64,000 nt of DNA from JAQVEM01 sp964610315 (GTDB lineage: Bacteria > Actinomycetota > Humimicrobiia > Humimicrobiales > Humimicrobiaceae). The stretch spans positions 7,625 to 71,624 of the forward strand of contig CAZSVM010000014.1 in assembly GCA_964610315.1 (NCBI GenBank). The letters are read 5' to 3'. The notes under the pieces are model-generated. The model searched no databases. It was not told the origin of the DNA and saw nothing but the letters and a program-made list of their open reading frames with translations. This document shows, in pieces, positions 42,454-51,095 of this stretch (position 1 is the stretch's first letter; every line of letters begins with the position of its first letter). A program made the position numbers and the translations under genes.

Positions 42454-42699
42454 ATGAATAAGCTAACAAAATATACTTTAGGGTATAACGAACATAAGGA
42501 AAAATGGGTGCTTAAGAAGGACAAAACTAATCAAACCATTAAGACCTTTGACACTAAAGAACAAGCAACAGCTGGTGGTGTATTAAAAAAGGTTCTTGGG
42601 GAAAATGGTGGATCAGTAAAAATTAAAAAACTTAACGAGAAATACCAGGAAGAACGCACCTATCCCCGTAAAAAGGACCCAAAAAAATCCAAAGGATAA
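42454..42699 (+). CDS. DUF2188-domain protein
   Basis: 81 residues. YTLGYNEHKEKWVLKKDK, an AxxGGVLKKVLGENGGSVKI stretch and the basic tail ERTYPRKKDPKKSKG are the DUF2188 pattern; the family is small, basic and of unknown function, common near mobile DNA. It is read divergently from the toxin-antitoxin pair and has its own terminator. No strong ribosome-binding site was seen. Confidence 0.8.
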   Translation: MNKLTKYTLGYNEHKEKWVLKKDKTNQTIKTFDTKEQATAGGVLKKVLGENGGSVKIKKLNEKYQEERTYPRKKDPKKSKG

Positions 42700-42711
42700 T
42701 TAGATTGCAAA

Positions 42712-42741
42712 AAAAATGGAAAGGATTTACTTTCCATTTTT
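42712..42741 (+). terminator. terminator of the DUF2188 gene
   Basis: Perfect 12-base stem AAAAATGGAAAG with loop GATTTA and its complement ending in a T run (CATTTTTATTTTT). Confidence 0.85.
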
Positions 42742-42880
42742 ATTTTTAACCAAACATACCAATTATTTAATTGTCTATGAGTTTTTACCTTGCCCTAAAG
42801 TCGTATGGTATTGAACAAAGTTAGAACCTAGATTACAAATACAAAAGAGCACCTTGGGATACCGGTCTTAACTCAAAATC

Positions 42881-42933
42881 ATGGAATGTGTCCCAGATAT
42901 TACTTGGAATTTCAGCTAGAAGTGAAGGTTTAA
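42881..42933 (+). repeat. tail repeat copy B
   Basis: 53 bases aligned without gaps to copy A, encoding HGMCPRYYLEFQLEVKV and stop. Homology extends left to about 42854 (TTGGGATAC, then TTAACTCAAAATCATGG). It is followed by a hairpin of CCCCC and a G11 run (42948-42967) and TTTGTTTGGCC, the counterpart of the GGTTTGGCTC seen after A and E. Confidence 0.85.
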
Positions 42934-42987
42934 TAAAAATAAAAACTCCCCCGACAGGGGGGGGGGGCTTTGTTTGGCCCCATATTC

Positions 42988-43070
42988 GCATTGAATAAAG
43001 GCCGAAACTAGATTATAAGCGCAAAAGGGGATTTTGAGATGACGTTTTTAACTCAGCTTTAAGTTACACC
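42988..43070 (+). repeat. decayed partial boundary unit beside copy B
   Basis: TTGAATAAAGGCCGAAACTA and the following ~55 bases match the region left of copy B (from TTGAACAAAGTTAGAACCTA, about 42812, up to TTAACTCA). The tail core itself is missing. A similar leading motif lies at about 50497 and 58955. It looks like the trace of a lost or partial cassette boundary. Confidence 0.5.
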
Positions 43071-43090
43071 CAACTTGCTACTCATTATTT

Positions 43091-46000
43091 CTAATAGAAA
43101 TTTAACCCAATTGTATCTAGACCTTTAATCTTACTGTAACTGTTTTTAATTTTGTTTAGTTTATTATTGTCTACTCTGGCATTATTAATAACAAGCAAAA
43201 TCCCATAGTCAACACTAAACCCCTTCATATATCTCTGGAGACTTTTAAAAGATCCTTTGTTTTCCAAATTATTTCCTTTTAAATCTGGATGACTTGATAA
43301 TTTTAGCTCAAGGAGTATCTGTCCAATAAATCCATAATTTATTAAAAAATCCACCCTTTTGCTATCTAACTTTTGTGGTTCTCTGTAGATCTGAAAATCG
43401 AGTCCTCGTTTGAGGAATTTATTCTCTAAAGCAAGTTGAATATTAGGTTGGATCTCAGGCTCCTTTTTATTTCTGATTATTTTGCTTCCCCCCTCGTTTT
43501 CAATCCAGTTCTTTAAGTCTTCATTTATGATTTTTTTAACATTATCAAACAGCTCTTCTGGAGTACCTATCGAAAGGTATTGTCTTGATTTTGTTTCATT
43601 GAAGGATTTTATGGCACTATTAATATTACTTGGTCTACCAATATAAACAAGATAAGAACGTTTCAGTTGTTTTAATTCTCCTTTAAACCAATTAGAATAA
43701 TCTGAATGTATATTATTCTGTAAAAAATTTTCGAGTTGTTTAATCGCTTCATACGATCTTGTGTATTTTAAACCATCGAAGTATTTAAACACGATTCGCC
43801 ATAAGTATTGAACGTAATTCCAATATCGTTCATTCTTATTTATCTTTTTAAAAGAAAAATCAATGAGATCAAGAAATTTCTTTATATAAGACATATCTTT
43901 TAGCTCCATCAATGAATTTGCAAATCTCTTCTCGTGTAATTCATTCTCTTGAGGACCAACTGAATGTACGCCTATTGGTTCTTCGAATTCAAAGATCCGT
44001 TTCTTTAATTGAGTAAATCGCCAGCTGATCGCTTTTTCATCTTTATAATTTTCAATCAACAGTTGATTTGCAGTTTCTGAAAGCTGGAAAGATTCATCTT
44101 TTCTTTTTTTATATTCTTTAAAAATTTTCTCTAATAATTTTTTATCAGGTTTTAACGATTCCATCAGTTTCAAACTTTCTATTCGATTATAAACAGACAG
44201 TGTTTCCTCTTTTACAAATTCCTCAATAATACGAAGCGTTTCTTCCAGTTCGTATTCTTTAACGAATTCAATGAAACTTTCCGGTTGGAATAATCTTAGA
44301 TCTGAATTGCTCTTGTATATAGCTAAGACATATTTTAATTCTTCCGTTTTTACATTTTTAATCAGTTTAAAAATGGCTTTACGCTCTTCATAATATGCAA
44401 ATGGAATAAAATTAATAATCTTTTGTCTATATTTTGAAATATCTATCTTTAATAAGGAGGCTAGCTTTATACAATCTGCAAAAATTGGATTCCAAGAATG
44501 CCAGGTAAAACTTGTATTATTACTATCTCTTCTGTTTATCTTGAATATTTTATATCCATCCTTGGGATCGAATTTCTCAAAAATTGATCTGGTCATTAAA
44601 TTAATGATTCTCTTTCTCTCTATCTCTGTGATTTTTTTCTCAAGAATTTCTTTATTATCAATATAAAATCTAAATATACCTGGATCATATTTTCCTTTTC
44701 CGGGCTCCAGTCTTAATTGAAATTCCTTATAGACTGTTTCTTCTTTGGATTCGGATTGCTGTAATCTTTCTTTCCGAGCAAATTTCTCAGATTCTTCATA
44801 TTCTCTCCTTAAATACTTTCTCCCCTCTTCGTAAATTTCTTCTTTCAGTTTTCTATTAGAAAATTTAATTTGTTGAAGAGTCCATAAAGCTAATCTCTTA
44901 CTTCTTTGGGTTTCTGATAATTCATTTATAAATCTCTCGACTTGATTCTTCTCAAGAACTGCCGCAAATACATTTTGGAAACTAAAAATACTAGTTTTAA
45001 GCTCATCTGAACTCTTAATTCTTGAAATTAAGTTAAAAAGAAAGTTTGAGTCATACTCTTTAAGTAAAAGAGTCAACCTTTCGATGAAATTTGATCTCTC
45101 AACATAGTATGAATATTTTGATTCAAAAGCCTTTATTAGAATGTCAAAAGCAAGTTTGGCAATTTCTTCATCTAAAACAACTTTGATATTCTGATTAATT
45201 TTTTCGTCTTTTTCTCTAAAAATGCTTTCCTTATCAAGAAAATGTTGAAGGAATAAGGTATCATTTTTTAAGGAATTTAAGAGCCTTTTTATTCCTTCTT
45301 TATTGTTAATTTCCCATATCCCATAGCGAGCTTCAAGGAAATCCCGTTTAGTACCCTCAACAAAATATTTTATCGATGGTTCACAGTTAGGATCTATTCT
45401 ATAACAAAATCTCAAAAAAGCTCTTTGAACAAGTTCATCTTTATGTCTCCAAGTATTTTCTACTTTTTTAATCAATAGAGGGTCTTTAAACTCGCTCAGA
45501 GCATATAAGGAGAGTCTTTGGAGCACACCATTTTCATTTTCACTATTAGCAAACCTAATGAGTTTCTTTTTCCAATATTGTTGATCGTCTACAGCTAAGC
45601 TTTTGTTTTTTAGTAAGAAATGAACAATTAATGCCATATTTCCTTCTTTTACAAACAATCTCTGTCCATTTTCCCTGGTATCAACCCATGACTTAAGAAA
45701 ATCCGAAAGCGTATTATCATAAAAATAACTCAGTCCTTCTGCTATATCCCAATCTAGCCATAGTTCTTCTCTCACTTGATAGTGGGTTAGAATTTCTTTA
45801 AATATTGTTATTCTTGTTTCCTTATTTACTTTCTCATAATTTAATTTGAGTAATAGCTTGCTATATTCATCATCAATTACTAACTTAGTCTTTTTAAATC
45901 CAAAACGTAAAATTTTATCTAACAAATCTGGCTTTTGCTCTAATAAAAAGCTCAATGTGTTAAACCAACTCGGATGTATTTCTTGAAGTTCCTTATCTAC

Positions 46001-47182
46001 CACAATATCATAGAGGGTTTTTTCTAATCTCCCCATGCGTAGAAGCTCTTTTGACGCTAAATATTCCTGAAACTCTGGATTTTCGAATGAAATAGTTTGA
46101 ATATTGTCTTTGATAAGACTTTTATCATAAAAAGCTTCTATAGTCGTCTGGGCCAACAAACTCGGGATTAAATTTGACTTTGCATTATCGAAAAAAGTCA
46201 TCAGTTCATCCTTGTCTATTTCGTTAGCCTGATAAATTTCCATTATAAGAGCTAATTTTTCTAAAACTCGTTTAATGATATCTCGTTTTTGTCTATCTAA
46301 GACTCTGTCCTCTTTTTCTAATTTTTTGTAAATAAAATATTCAAACAACTCCCCTCTATTAATTTGAGAAATATCTGCAACCGGATTGCTATGAATATAC
46401 TCAATCAACAAAGATAAATAACGGGGAATTTGTATAATAAGCTGTCTATTTTGAAATCTAAGTTTCTTAAATATCAATTCTATTTTTTCTTTTGGTATTT
46501 TACTCTTTTCTAAATACTCTTGTGTATCTTTAAGGGAAAAGGGGTATAGCATAACGATTTTAAATTTTTTTCCCTCAAATACGGGAAATTTTTGATAATA
46601 GTTCAAACGGCAAGATAACAATAAAGAAATATTTTTATATTCATTTAAAAAATCTTTAATTTTTTCTATCGCCTCAGAAAAGATATCCTGACGAATTTCA
46701 TCTAGTCCATCAAGACAAATTACAATACTATTTAAGTTTTTCAATTTAAACTTCTTTGTCCTGATAGCATCTGGTAAAGCCAATTGTCGGTTAATTATCT
46801 TTGGAATTGTATCACCACCGGCAAAACTCTTTAATTCAACAAAAATTGCTTCCTTTGAAGCTCGTAGTGTTATAAGTTTAACAATTTCCCGCAAAAGATA
46901 TGTTTTCCCGGACCCCGGTTCACCCACAACTAAAGACAAACGATGATCTAGTAAGCTTTTTAAATTTATTTTTTGAAATTCATCTGGTAAAAGAGAAATT
47001 CTATATTCCTCTTTAAGTTTTTGAAAATCCTCTAGACCATCAAATATCCTAATATTTGGAGTAACAAAAATATCTTTTTTTAAATTAACCATGTTTCCGT
47101 TTTCTTTTTTTATCGCTTGAATTCTCTTTAAAAAATTCTTTATTCTCCTTAACCAGAAAAACATAAAAGTAATCTTTTCCAT
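43091..47182 (-). CDS. NACHT/STAND-type NTPase with C-terminal PD-(D/E)xK nuclease domain, cassette 2
   Basis: 1363 residues. Walker A GEPGSGKT is at 87-94, Walker B SIVICLDGLDE near 152-162, and the region after has the NACHT-like FLNEYKNISLLLSCRLNYY sensor. A long helical repeat domain (HEAT-like, about 500-1200) follows. Near the end, SKRVDFLINYGFIGQILLEL continues into K-L-S-S, giving the D-x13-E-x-K core of an Mrr-like nuclease. The layout matches sensor-effector antiphage NTPases. The first ~30 codons lie in DNA shared with a noncoding stretch before another cassette gene, so the real start may be ATG 47092 (MVNLKKDIF). Confidence 0.85.
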   Translation of the reverse strand: MEKITFMFFWLRRIKNFLKRIQAIKKENGNMVNLKKDIFVTPNIRIFDGLEDFQKLKEEYRISLLPDEFQKINLKSLLDHRLSLVVGEPGSGKTYLLREIVKLITLRASKEAIFVELKSFAGGDTIPKIINRQLALPDAIRTKKFKLKNLNSIVICLDGLDEIRQDIFSEAIEKIKDFLNEYKNISLLLSCRLNYYQKFPVFEGKKFKIVMLYPFSLKDTQEYLEKSKIPKEKIELIFKKLRFQNRQLIIQIPRYLSLLIEYIHSNPVADISQINRGELFEYFIYKKLEKEDRVLDRQKRDIIKRVLEKLALIMEIYQANEIDKDELMTFFDNAKSNLIPSLLAQTTIEAFYDKSLIKDNIQTISFENPEFQEYLASKELLRMGRLEKTLYDIVVDKELQEIHPSWFNTLSFLLEQKPDLLDKILRFGFKKTKLVIDDEYSKLLLKLNYEKVNKETRITIFKEILTHYQVREELWLDWDIAEGLSYFYDNTLSDFLKSWVDTRENGQRLFVKEGNMALIVHFLLKNKSLAVDDQQYWKKKLIRFANSENENGVLQRLSLYALSEFKDPLLIKKVENTWRHKDELVQRAFLRFCYRIDPNCEPSIKYFVEGTKRDFLEARYGIWEINNKEGIKRLLNSLKNDTLFLQHFLDKESIFREKDEKINQNIKVVLDEEIAKLAFDILIKAFESKYSYYVERSNFIERLTLLLKEYDSNFLFNLISRIKSSDELKTSIFSFQNVFAAVLEKNQVERFINELSETQRSKRLALWTLQQIKFSNRKLKEEIYEEGRKYLRREYEESEKFARKERLQQSESKEETVYKEFQLRLEPGKGKYDPGIFRFYIDNKEILEKKITEIERKRIINLMTRSIFEKFDPKDGYKIFKINRRDSNNTSFTWHSWNPIFADCIKLASLLKIDISKYRQKIINFIPFAYYEERKAIFKLIKNVKTEELKYVLAIYKSNSDLRLFQPESFIEFVKEYELEETLRIIEEFVKEETLSVYNRIESLKLMESLKPDKKLLEKIFKEYKKRKDESFQLSETANQLLIENYKDEKAISWRFTQLKKRIFEFEEPIGVHSVGPQENELHEKRFANSLMELKDMSYIKKFLDLIDFSFKKINKNERYWNYVQYLWRIVFKYFDGLKYTRSYEAIKQLENFLQNNIHSDYSNWFKGELKQLKRSYLVYIGRPSNINSAIKSFNETKSRQYLSIGTPEELFDNVKKIINEDLKNWIENEGGSKIIRNKKEPEIQPNIQLALENKFLKRGLDFQIYREPQKLDSKRVDFLINYGFIGQILLELKLSSHPDLKGNNLENKGSFKSLQRYMKGFSVDYGILLVINNARVDNNKLNKIKNSYSKIKGLDTIGLNFY

Positions 47183-47249
47183 TTATCTTTTATAATCCTA
47201 TTTAATTATAACAATAGATTAGGCAAATAAAAATCGCCCAGTGATGGGC
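47130..47249. repeat. 5' region shared with the restriction-methylase cassette
   Basis: This stretch matches about 58705-58842: AACATAAAAGTAATCTTT, then TCTTTTATAAT, AATTATAACAAxAGATT and AATAAAAATxGCCC occur in the same order and spacing. It contains an extended -10 (TGTTATAAT) on the minus strand, so it is probably a shared promoter region. Confidence 0.7.
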
Positions 47250-47254
47250 CTTTT
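47236..47254 (+). terminator. outward terminator upstream of the NACHT gene
   Basis: GCCCA, loop GTGA, TGGGC, then CTTTTGTTT. It reads on the plus strand, although no plus-strand gene ends here, so it seems to insulate the cassette from read-through. Similar hairpins lie at 53932 and 58829. Confidence 0.65.
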
Positions 47255-47342
47255 GTTTAGAAATACTCTACTAAGAGTATAAAATTTATTAGAAATTAAA
47301 GGATTTTATGTAAAACTTGGGTATTCTTTGATATTCAAAGTC

Positions 47343-47395
47343 ATGGAATGTGTCCCAAAAATTACATTAAATTTCAGTTGGAAGTGAGGGTTTAA
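47343..47395 (+). repeat. tail repeat copy C
   Basis: 53 bases aligned to copy A without gaps; encodes HGMCPKNYIKFQLEVRV and stop. Homology with copy E extends left for about 110 bases (including TATAAAATTTAT, AGAAATTAAA and GGGTATTCTTTGATATTCAA). The CCCC/GGGG terminator is replaced by a smaller AAAGG/CCTTT hairpin. Confidence 0.85.
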
Positions 47396-47485
47396 TTTAA
47401 AAATAAAGGAAATTGCCTTTAAAGACAAATTCTTCCTCTATAAACGGGAATAACATTATAGTATACTTAGTTTAGAGGTTTAATA

Positions 47486-48580
47486 ATGTCTAAAATCACC
47501 AATACAATTTGGGCAATAGAGCCTCATACTGAAGCAAAGCATGCTATTTTAAGAAAGTATCTAAACGCATGGTTGCCTATAATCACTCGGTGGAATGGTC
47601 GTGTCCTTTATATTGATGGGTTTGCTGGTCCCGGAGAATATACTAATGGTGAAGATGGTTCTCCGATCATAGCTATAAAGTCAGTCTTGGAACACAGAGC
47701 GAATATTAAAGCAGAAATCATAATGCTATTTATTGAAGCGGATAAAAAAAGATGTGAATTTTTAAAAAATAAACTAGATAATTATAAATTGCCTCTTAAT
47801 ATTAAAATAGAATGTATTTGTGCTAAATTTGAAGAAACTTTAAAAGAAATTTTAGATTATGTTGAAGATCAAAAAAAGAGGCTCGCTCCTGCTTTTGTCT
47901 TTATAGATCCTTTTGGCTTCACTGGGATACCCTTTTCAGTAATAAAAAAAATTATGGGAAATGAGAAATGCGAAGTTTTGATTACATTTATGTATGAGGA
48001 AATCAATCGATTTATAACAGATAAAAGGCTTTGGGGAGGTCTTAATGAAACATTTGGAATAGATAAATGGCGAAAAGTAATTTCTGAAAGTAATTCACAA
48101 AAGCGTGAAATATTACTACATAATATTTACAAAGAACAGCTAGAACAAGAAGCAAATATAAAATTTGTACACTCATTTAAAATGACCAATAAAATCAATA
48201 AAACTGACTACTTTTTATTTTTTGGAACCAATAATATCGTTGGACTAAAGAAGATGAAAGGAGCTATGTGGAAAGTTGATGAAAGTGGGGCATTTCAATT
48301 TTCAGATGCAACCTATAACCCAGATCAGCCAATGTTATTTCAGATAGAACCCAATTATGATCAACTTAGGAAAATAATTCTAGAGAATTTCAAAAAGAAA
48401 TCTGTTAGTGTAGAGGAACTTGAAAATTTTATAATCACACAAACGCCTTTTAGAGAGACTCATTATAAAAGACAAATCTTAGCACCAATGGAGAAAGTAA
48501 AGAAAATAAAGGTTAAATGTCTAAAACCCAAAAGGAGAAAAATGACTTATTCGAATGATTGTATGATAGAATTTCTTTAA
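47486..48580 (+). CDS. TcmP-like three-Cys-motif partner protein, cassette 3
   Basis: 364 residues. LYIDGFAGPGEYTNGEDGSP (about 49-68) is the hallmark of the three-Cys-motif partner family, a Rossmann-like, methyltransferase-related fold; APAFVFIDPFGFTGIPFSVI follows. The function is not known. By name and neighbourhood the family works with a radical-SAM-like protein, and that protein is the next gene, 36 bases downstream. The same pair is fused into one polypeptide at 52075-53841. It is the only plus-strand pair in the array. Confidence 0.88.
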   Translation: MSKITNTIWAIEPHTEAKHAILRKYLNAWLPIITRWNGRVLYIDGFAGPGEYTNGEDGSPIIAIKSVLEHRANIKAEIIMLFIEADKKRCEFLKNKLDNYKLPLNIKIECICAKFEETLKEILDYVEDQKKRLAPAFVFIDPFGFTGIPFSVIKKIMGNEKCEVLITFMYEEINRFITDKRLWGGLNETFGIDKWRKVISESNSQKREILLHNIYKEQLEQEANIKFVHSFKMTNKINKTDYFLFFGTNNIVGLKKMKGAMWKVDESGAFQFSDATYNPDQPMLFQIEPNYDQLRKIILENFKKKSVSVEELENFIITQTPFRETHYKRQILAPMEKVKKIKVKCLKPKRRKMTYSNDCMIEFL

Positions 48581-48616
48581 TTTTATAATTTTTAAAATAA
48601 CGATAGAATAAATATT

Positions 48617-49462
48617 ATGAAAAGTATAATACGAAAAACACTTCTATATAAAAGTAGGGTAGAATATGCTGATTATTGTATTAATCACGTTGAAGGATGC
48701 GCTCATGGTTGCAGGTTTCCTTGCTATGCAATGATGATGAAAAAAAGATGTGGAATTATAAAAAACTATAAAGAGTGGATAGAACCTAAAATCGTAGCTA
48801 ATGCCCTGGAGTTATTAAATAAGGAACTTCCTAAATATAAACACAAGATAAATTTTGTTCATTTATGTTTTTCTACTGACCCTTTTATGTACAAGTATCC
48901 AGAAGTGGTAGATTTGACTTTAAAAATAATTGAGAGATTAAATAAAGACAATATTCGTTGCGTTGTTTTAACTAAAGGAATCTATCCTAAGGTTCTATCT
49001 GACACTAAAAGATATGGCATAAATAATGAATATGGCATTACTCTCATTTCTTTAAGTAATAGTTTTAAGGAAAGATTTGAACCATATTCGGCTCCATATA
49101 AAAAAAGAATTGAATCCCTAAAATATTTACAAAAGAGGGGCTTAAAAACTTGGGTTAGTATGGAACCATATCCCACACCAAATCTAATAAAACAAGATTT
49201 AATAAGTGTTTTAAAATCAATCTCTTTTGTGGATAAAATTATATTTGGAAAAATAAATTATAATACCAATTCAAATCAATTTGAAAAAAATAACAACTCA
49301 TTTTATAGAAAATGTTCTGATATTGTAATAGACTTTTGCGAGAAAAACAAAATCGAATACCATATAAAACACGGGACACAGAAAAAAAATAATAAAAAAA
49401 CAGAAAAGATCTTTAAAAAAGGAGAGATAATAGAGATTGAAACCTTGCCTTTACCTATCTAG
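48617..49462 (+). CDS. radical-SAM-like (spore photoproduct lyase-like) protein, cassette 3
   Basis: 281 residues. The cysteine motif is GCAHGCRFPCYA (about 27-38), that is C-x3-C-x3-C, where canonical radical SAM is C-x3-C-x2-C. The rest follows the SPL-like barrel: INFVHLCFSTDPF, IRCVVLTKGIYP, YGITLISLS, KTWVSMEPYP. It presumably uses a [4Fe-4S] cluster and S-adenosylmethionine. Paired with TcmP, it may modify or repair nucleic acid, but no substrate is known. Confidence 0.82.
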   Translation: MKSIIRKTLLYKSRVEYADYCINHVEGCAHGCRFPCYAMMMKKRCGIIKNYKEWIEPKIVANALELLNKELPKYKHKINFVHLCFSTDPFMYKYPEVVDLTLKIIERLNKDNIRCVVLTKGIYPKVLSDTKRYGINNEYGITLISLSNSFKERFEPYSAPYKKRIESLKYLQKRGLKTWVSMEPYPTPNLIKQDLISVLKSISFVDKIIFGKINYNTNSNQFEKNNNSFYRKCSDIVIDFCEKNKIEYHIKHGTQKKNNKKTEKIFKKGEIIEIETLPLPI

Positions 49463-49495
49463 AGTTTAATATATAATAAGTTTAAAATAAAAACA

Positions 49496-49515
49496 GCCCA
49501 GAAATGGGCTTTTTT
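49496..49515 (+). terminator. terminator after the TcmP/radical-SAM pair
   Basis: GCCCA, loop GAAA, TGGGC, then TTTTTT. A standard intrinsic terminator for the plus-strand operon. Confidence 0.9.
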
Positions 49516-49568
49516 GATTAAATTTTCCTTAGCTTCAGGTTAAATTTCGATGTAATACAAAATTAATC

Positions 49569-50000
49569 TTATTTATCATTATGTTTATATTTTATCTTGA
49601 CCTTATATTTAAAAAAATTAATACAACTTCCATACCTTCTTCTTCCTTTAGGAGACCCTTCATAACCCTTACAGGACTCGCTTCCCTCTTTTTCTGTTTC
49701 TTTGTTTCTAACCATTCCACGCAATACCCCGCCTATAGAAAACCCACCACCATAACACAATGGATTACTACAATCTATATATTCGCCAGGTGGATTTTTT
49801 ATTGAATAATAATGTGAATTCTCATTACTAAAAACAGAACCAAGGTGACCAGTTTCTTTACATTCAATTTCTAAATCGACAATTTCTGGGAATGCTTCCT
49901 TAAATGGAACTTTTCTGCTAAATAAAAATTCCGATTCCCGGAAAATATCAGATGCTTTTTTATGATCTCTCATACTTATTTGAATATTAATATTTATCAA
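49569..50000 (-). CDS. cysteine-bearing protein of unknown function, cassette 3
   Basis: 143 residues, unrecognised. IDCSNPLCYGGGFSIG (about 75-90) and a later CKG/SC pair near the C-terminus could form a metal site; EIVDLEIECKETG precedes it. The C-terminal end is very basic (FKYKVKIKYKHNDK). It follows the winged-helix gene by 16 bases and is likely in its operon. Confidence 0.6.
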   Translation of the reverse strand: MININIQISMRDHKKASDIFRESEFLFSRKVPFKEAFPEIVDLEIECKETGHLGSVFSNENSHYYSIKNPPGEYIDCSNPLCYGGGFSIGGVLRGMVRNKETEKEGSESCKGYEGSPKGRRRYGSCINFFKYKVKIKYKHNDK

Positions 50001-50016
50001 TTAATTCTTTGAGTCC

Positions 50017-50340
50017 TTATTCGTTCTGACCTATCTCTTGTAGGGCCTTCTGGACTCCTTCAGGGTCAAGCACTTTATAATAAGCTCTTCTTCCACCGCG
50101 ACTTCGATCTTTTACTTGTAAAATCCCGTAACTTACAAGTACACGTAAATTGGGGAACCATTGAATCCCTCTTTTTTTGGCTGTCTCTAATACCCAAGCC
50201 CCGGCGAAATCGCCATTGGTTCGCTTCTCCTCTTCGAGACATGCTTCCACAATTGGAAGCCAATTGGTGCGTTCCCGTGCGAGTCTTTTCACTGCATAAT
50301 AACCCGAAGAGGGTTTATTATTTTTCTTTATTTCGGTCAT
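50017..50340 (-). CDS. small winged-helix-like protein, cassette 3
   Basis: 107 residues. The C-terminal half (FPNLRVLVSYGILQVKDRSR, then GGRRAYYKVLDPEGV) looks like the recognition helix and wing of a wHTH domain. A strong promoter ends so near ATG 50340 that the mRNA is almost leaderless. It may regulate itself and the downstream cysteine-bearing protein. Confidence 0.65.
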   Translation of the reverse strand: MTEIKKNNKPSSGYYAVKRLARERTNWLPIVEACLEEEKRTNGDFAGAWVLETAKKRGIQWFPNLRVLVSYGILQVKDRSRGGRRAYYKVLDPEGVQKALQEIGQNE

Positions 50341-50348
50341 GTAATCGC

Positions 50349-50378
50349 ATCATAAAGCACCAAAATGATACTTGTCAA
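50349..50378 (-). promoter_or_regulatory. promoter of the winged-helix gene
   Basis: TTGACA (50378-50373), 18 bases, TATGAT (50354-50349) on the minus strand. The -35 lies in a palindrome (TACTTGTCAAGTA, 50369-50381) resembling the operator at 42265. The start would be about 2-3 bases before the ATG. Confidence 0.65.
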
Positions 50379-50391
50379 GTATTTCAAAGTC

Positions 50392-50444
50392 ATGGAATAT
50401 GTCCCAGAAAATATGTTAGGTTTCAGTTGGAAGTGACGGTTTAG
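50392..50444 (+). repeat. tail repeat copy D
   Basis: 53 bases aligned to copy A without gaps; encodes HGICPRKYVRFQLEVTV and stop. Changes against A in the last codons are almost all synonymous (CAA/CAG, CTA/TTG, GAG/GAA, ACA/ACG). Followed by a TCCCC/GGGGA terminator (50453-50469) and GGTTTAGCT. Confidence 0.9.
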
Positions 50445-50452
50445 TAAAAAAA

Positions 50453-50469
50453 TCCCCCTATAAAGGGGA
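50453..50469 (+). terminator. terminator hairpin after tail copy D
   Basis: TCCCC, loop CTATAAA, GGGGA with an A run before and TTTCC after; near-identical to those after A and E. Confidence 0.7.
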
Positions 50470-50584
50470 TTTCCGGTTTAGCTACATGTGTGTAGTGAAT
50501 AGAGTTCGAATCTAGTCCGGGTAATTCATATGATTTTTATTTACTTTGTTAAGATAAAATATCTTGCATTAAGTTGGTGGAAAA

Positions 50585-51091
50585 TCACTTATCAACCCCA
50601 TAATCTGCCTCTCCTTCCTCGATCCCTCTCCGTGCCTTTGAATATGCCCATTTTGGGATCTGTGGTGATTTCAGATTAAGCCCATCTTTCTCTTGATTTA
50701 AAATTTTTAGCTGCTGCACAATATCATTATCGTCAGTTATTGTATCAATATCAATCTCACAGAAAATTCGAGATTTATTTCTTAAACTATTGTACTTATT
50801 TCCCGATTTGTGATGTAACATCGCTTTTTCATTTGGATTCAAAAAAGTTGATACAGCTGTAAGCGAGGTTACTATAATAGCTAAAATACCAGCAAGAATG
50901 TTATGATTGTCGAAATGTGAAAGAGCAGAAGCACCAGAAATAGCAGCTAGAATTGCTGTAGGGATACCTATCCATAGACGAAGATTTGTCCAAAATTGTG
51001 CAGTATAAAAATGGCCCTTTGCAGAGTAAAGACAATCTTCTTCTATGCGTCTAGCTTCCCTTATAATTTTTACCCTGGTTTCTTTTCCCAT
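50585..51091 (-). CDS. SLATT-domain membrane effector, cassette 4
   Basis: About 168 residues. Two membrane segments lie in the middle (IGIPTAILAAISGASALS and ILAGILAIIVTSLTAVSTFL), flanked by helices, then NPNEKAMLHHKSGNKYNSLR, the SLATT pattern. SLATT proteins are predicted pore-forming effectors triggered by nucleotide second messengers. I choose ATG 51091 because GGAAG lies 8 bases upstream; ATG 51106 is the alternative. It overlaps the end of the CD-NTase gene, so the two are coupled. Confidence 0.8.
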   Translation of the reverse strand: MGKETRVKIIREARRIEEDCLYSAKGHFYTAQFWTNLRLWIGIPTAILAAISGASALSHFDNHNILAGILAIIVTSLTAVSTFLNPNEKAMLHHKSGNKYNSLRNKSRIFCEIDIDTITDDNDIVQQLKILNQEKDGLNLKSPQIPKWAYSKARRGIEEGEADYGVDK

Positions 51092-51095
51092 AAAC

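Noticed and set aside
42948..42967. G11 run after copy B as a quadruplex signal
   Set aside because: A single G run opposite CCCCC is explained better as a terminator stem altered by homopolymer slippage or an assembly error.
50497..50525. tRNA-like T-loop sequence (GAGTTCGAATC)
   Set aside because: No acceptor stem, anticodon arm or CCA context; the same motif recurs at other array edges in altered form.
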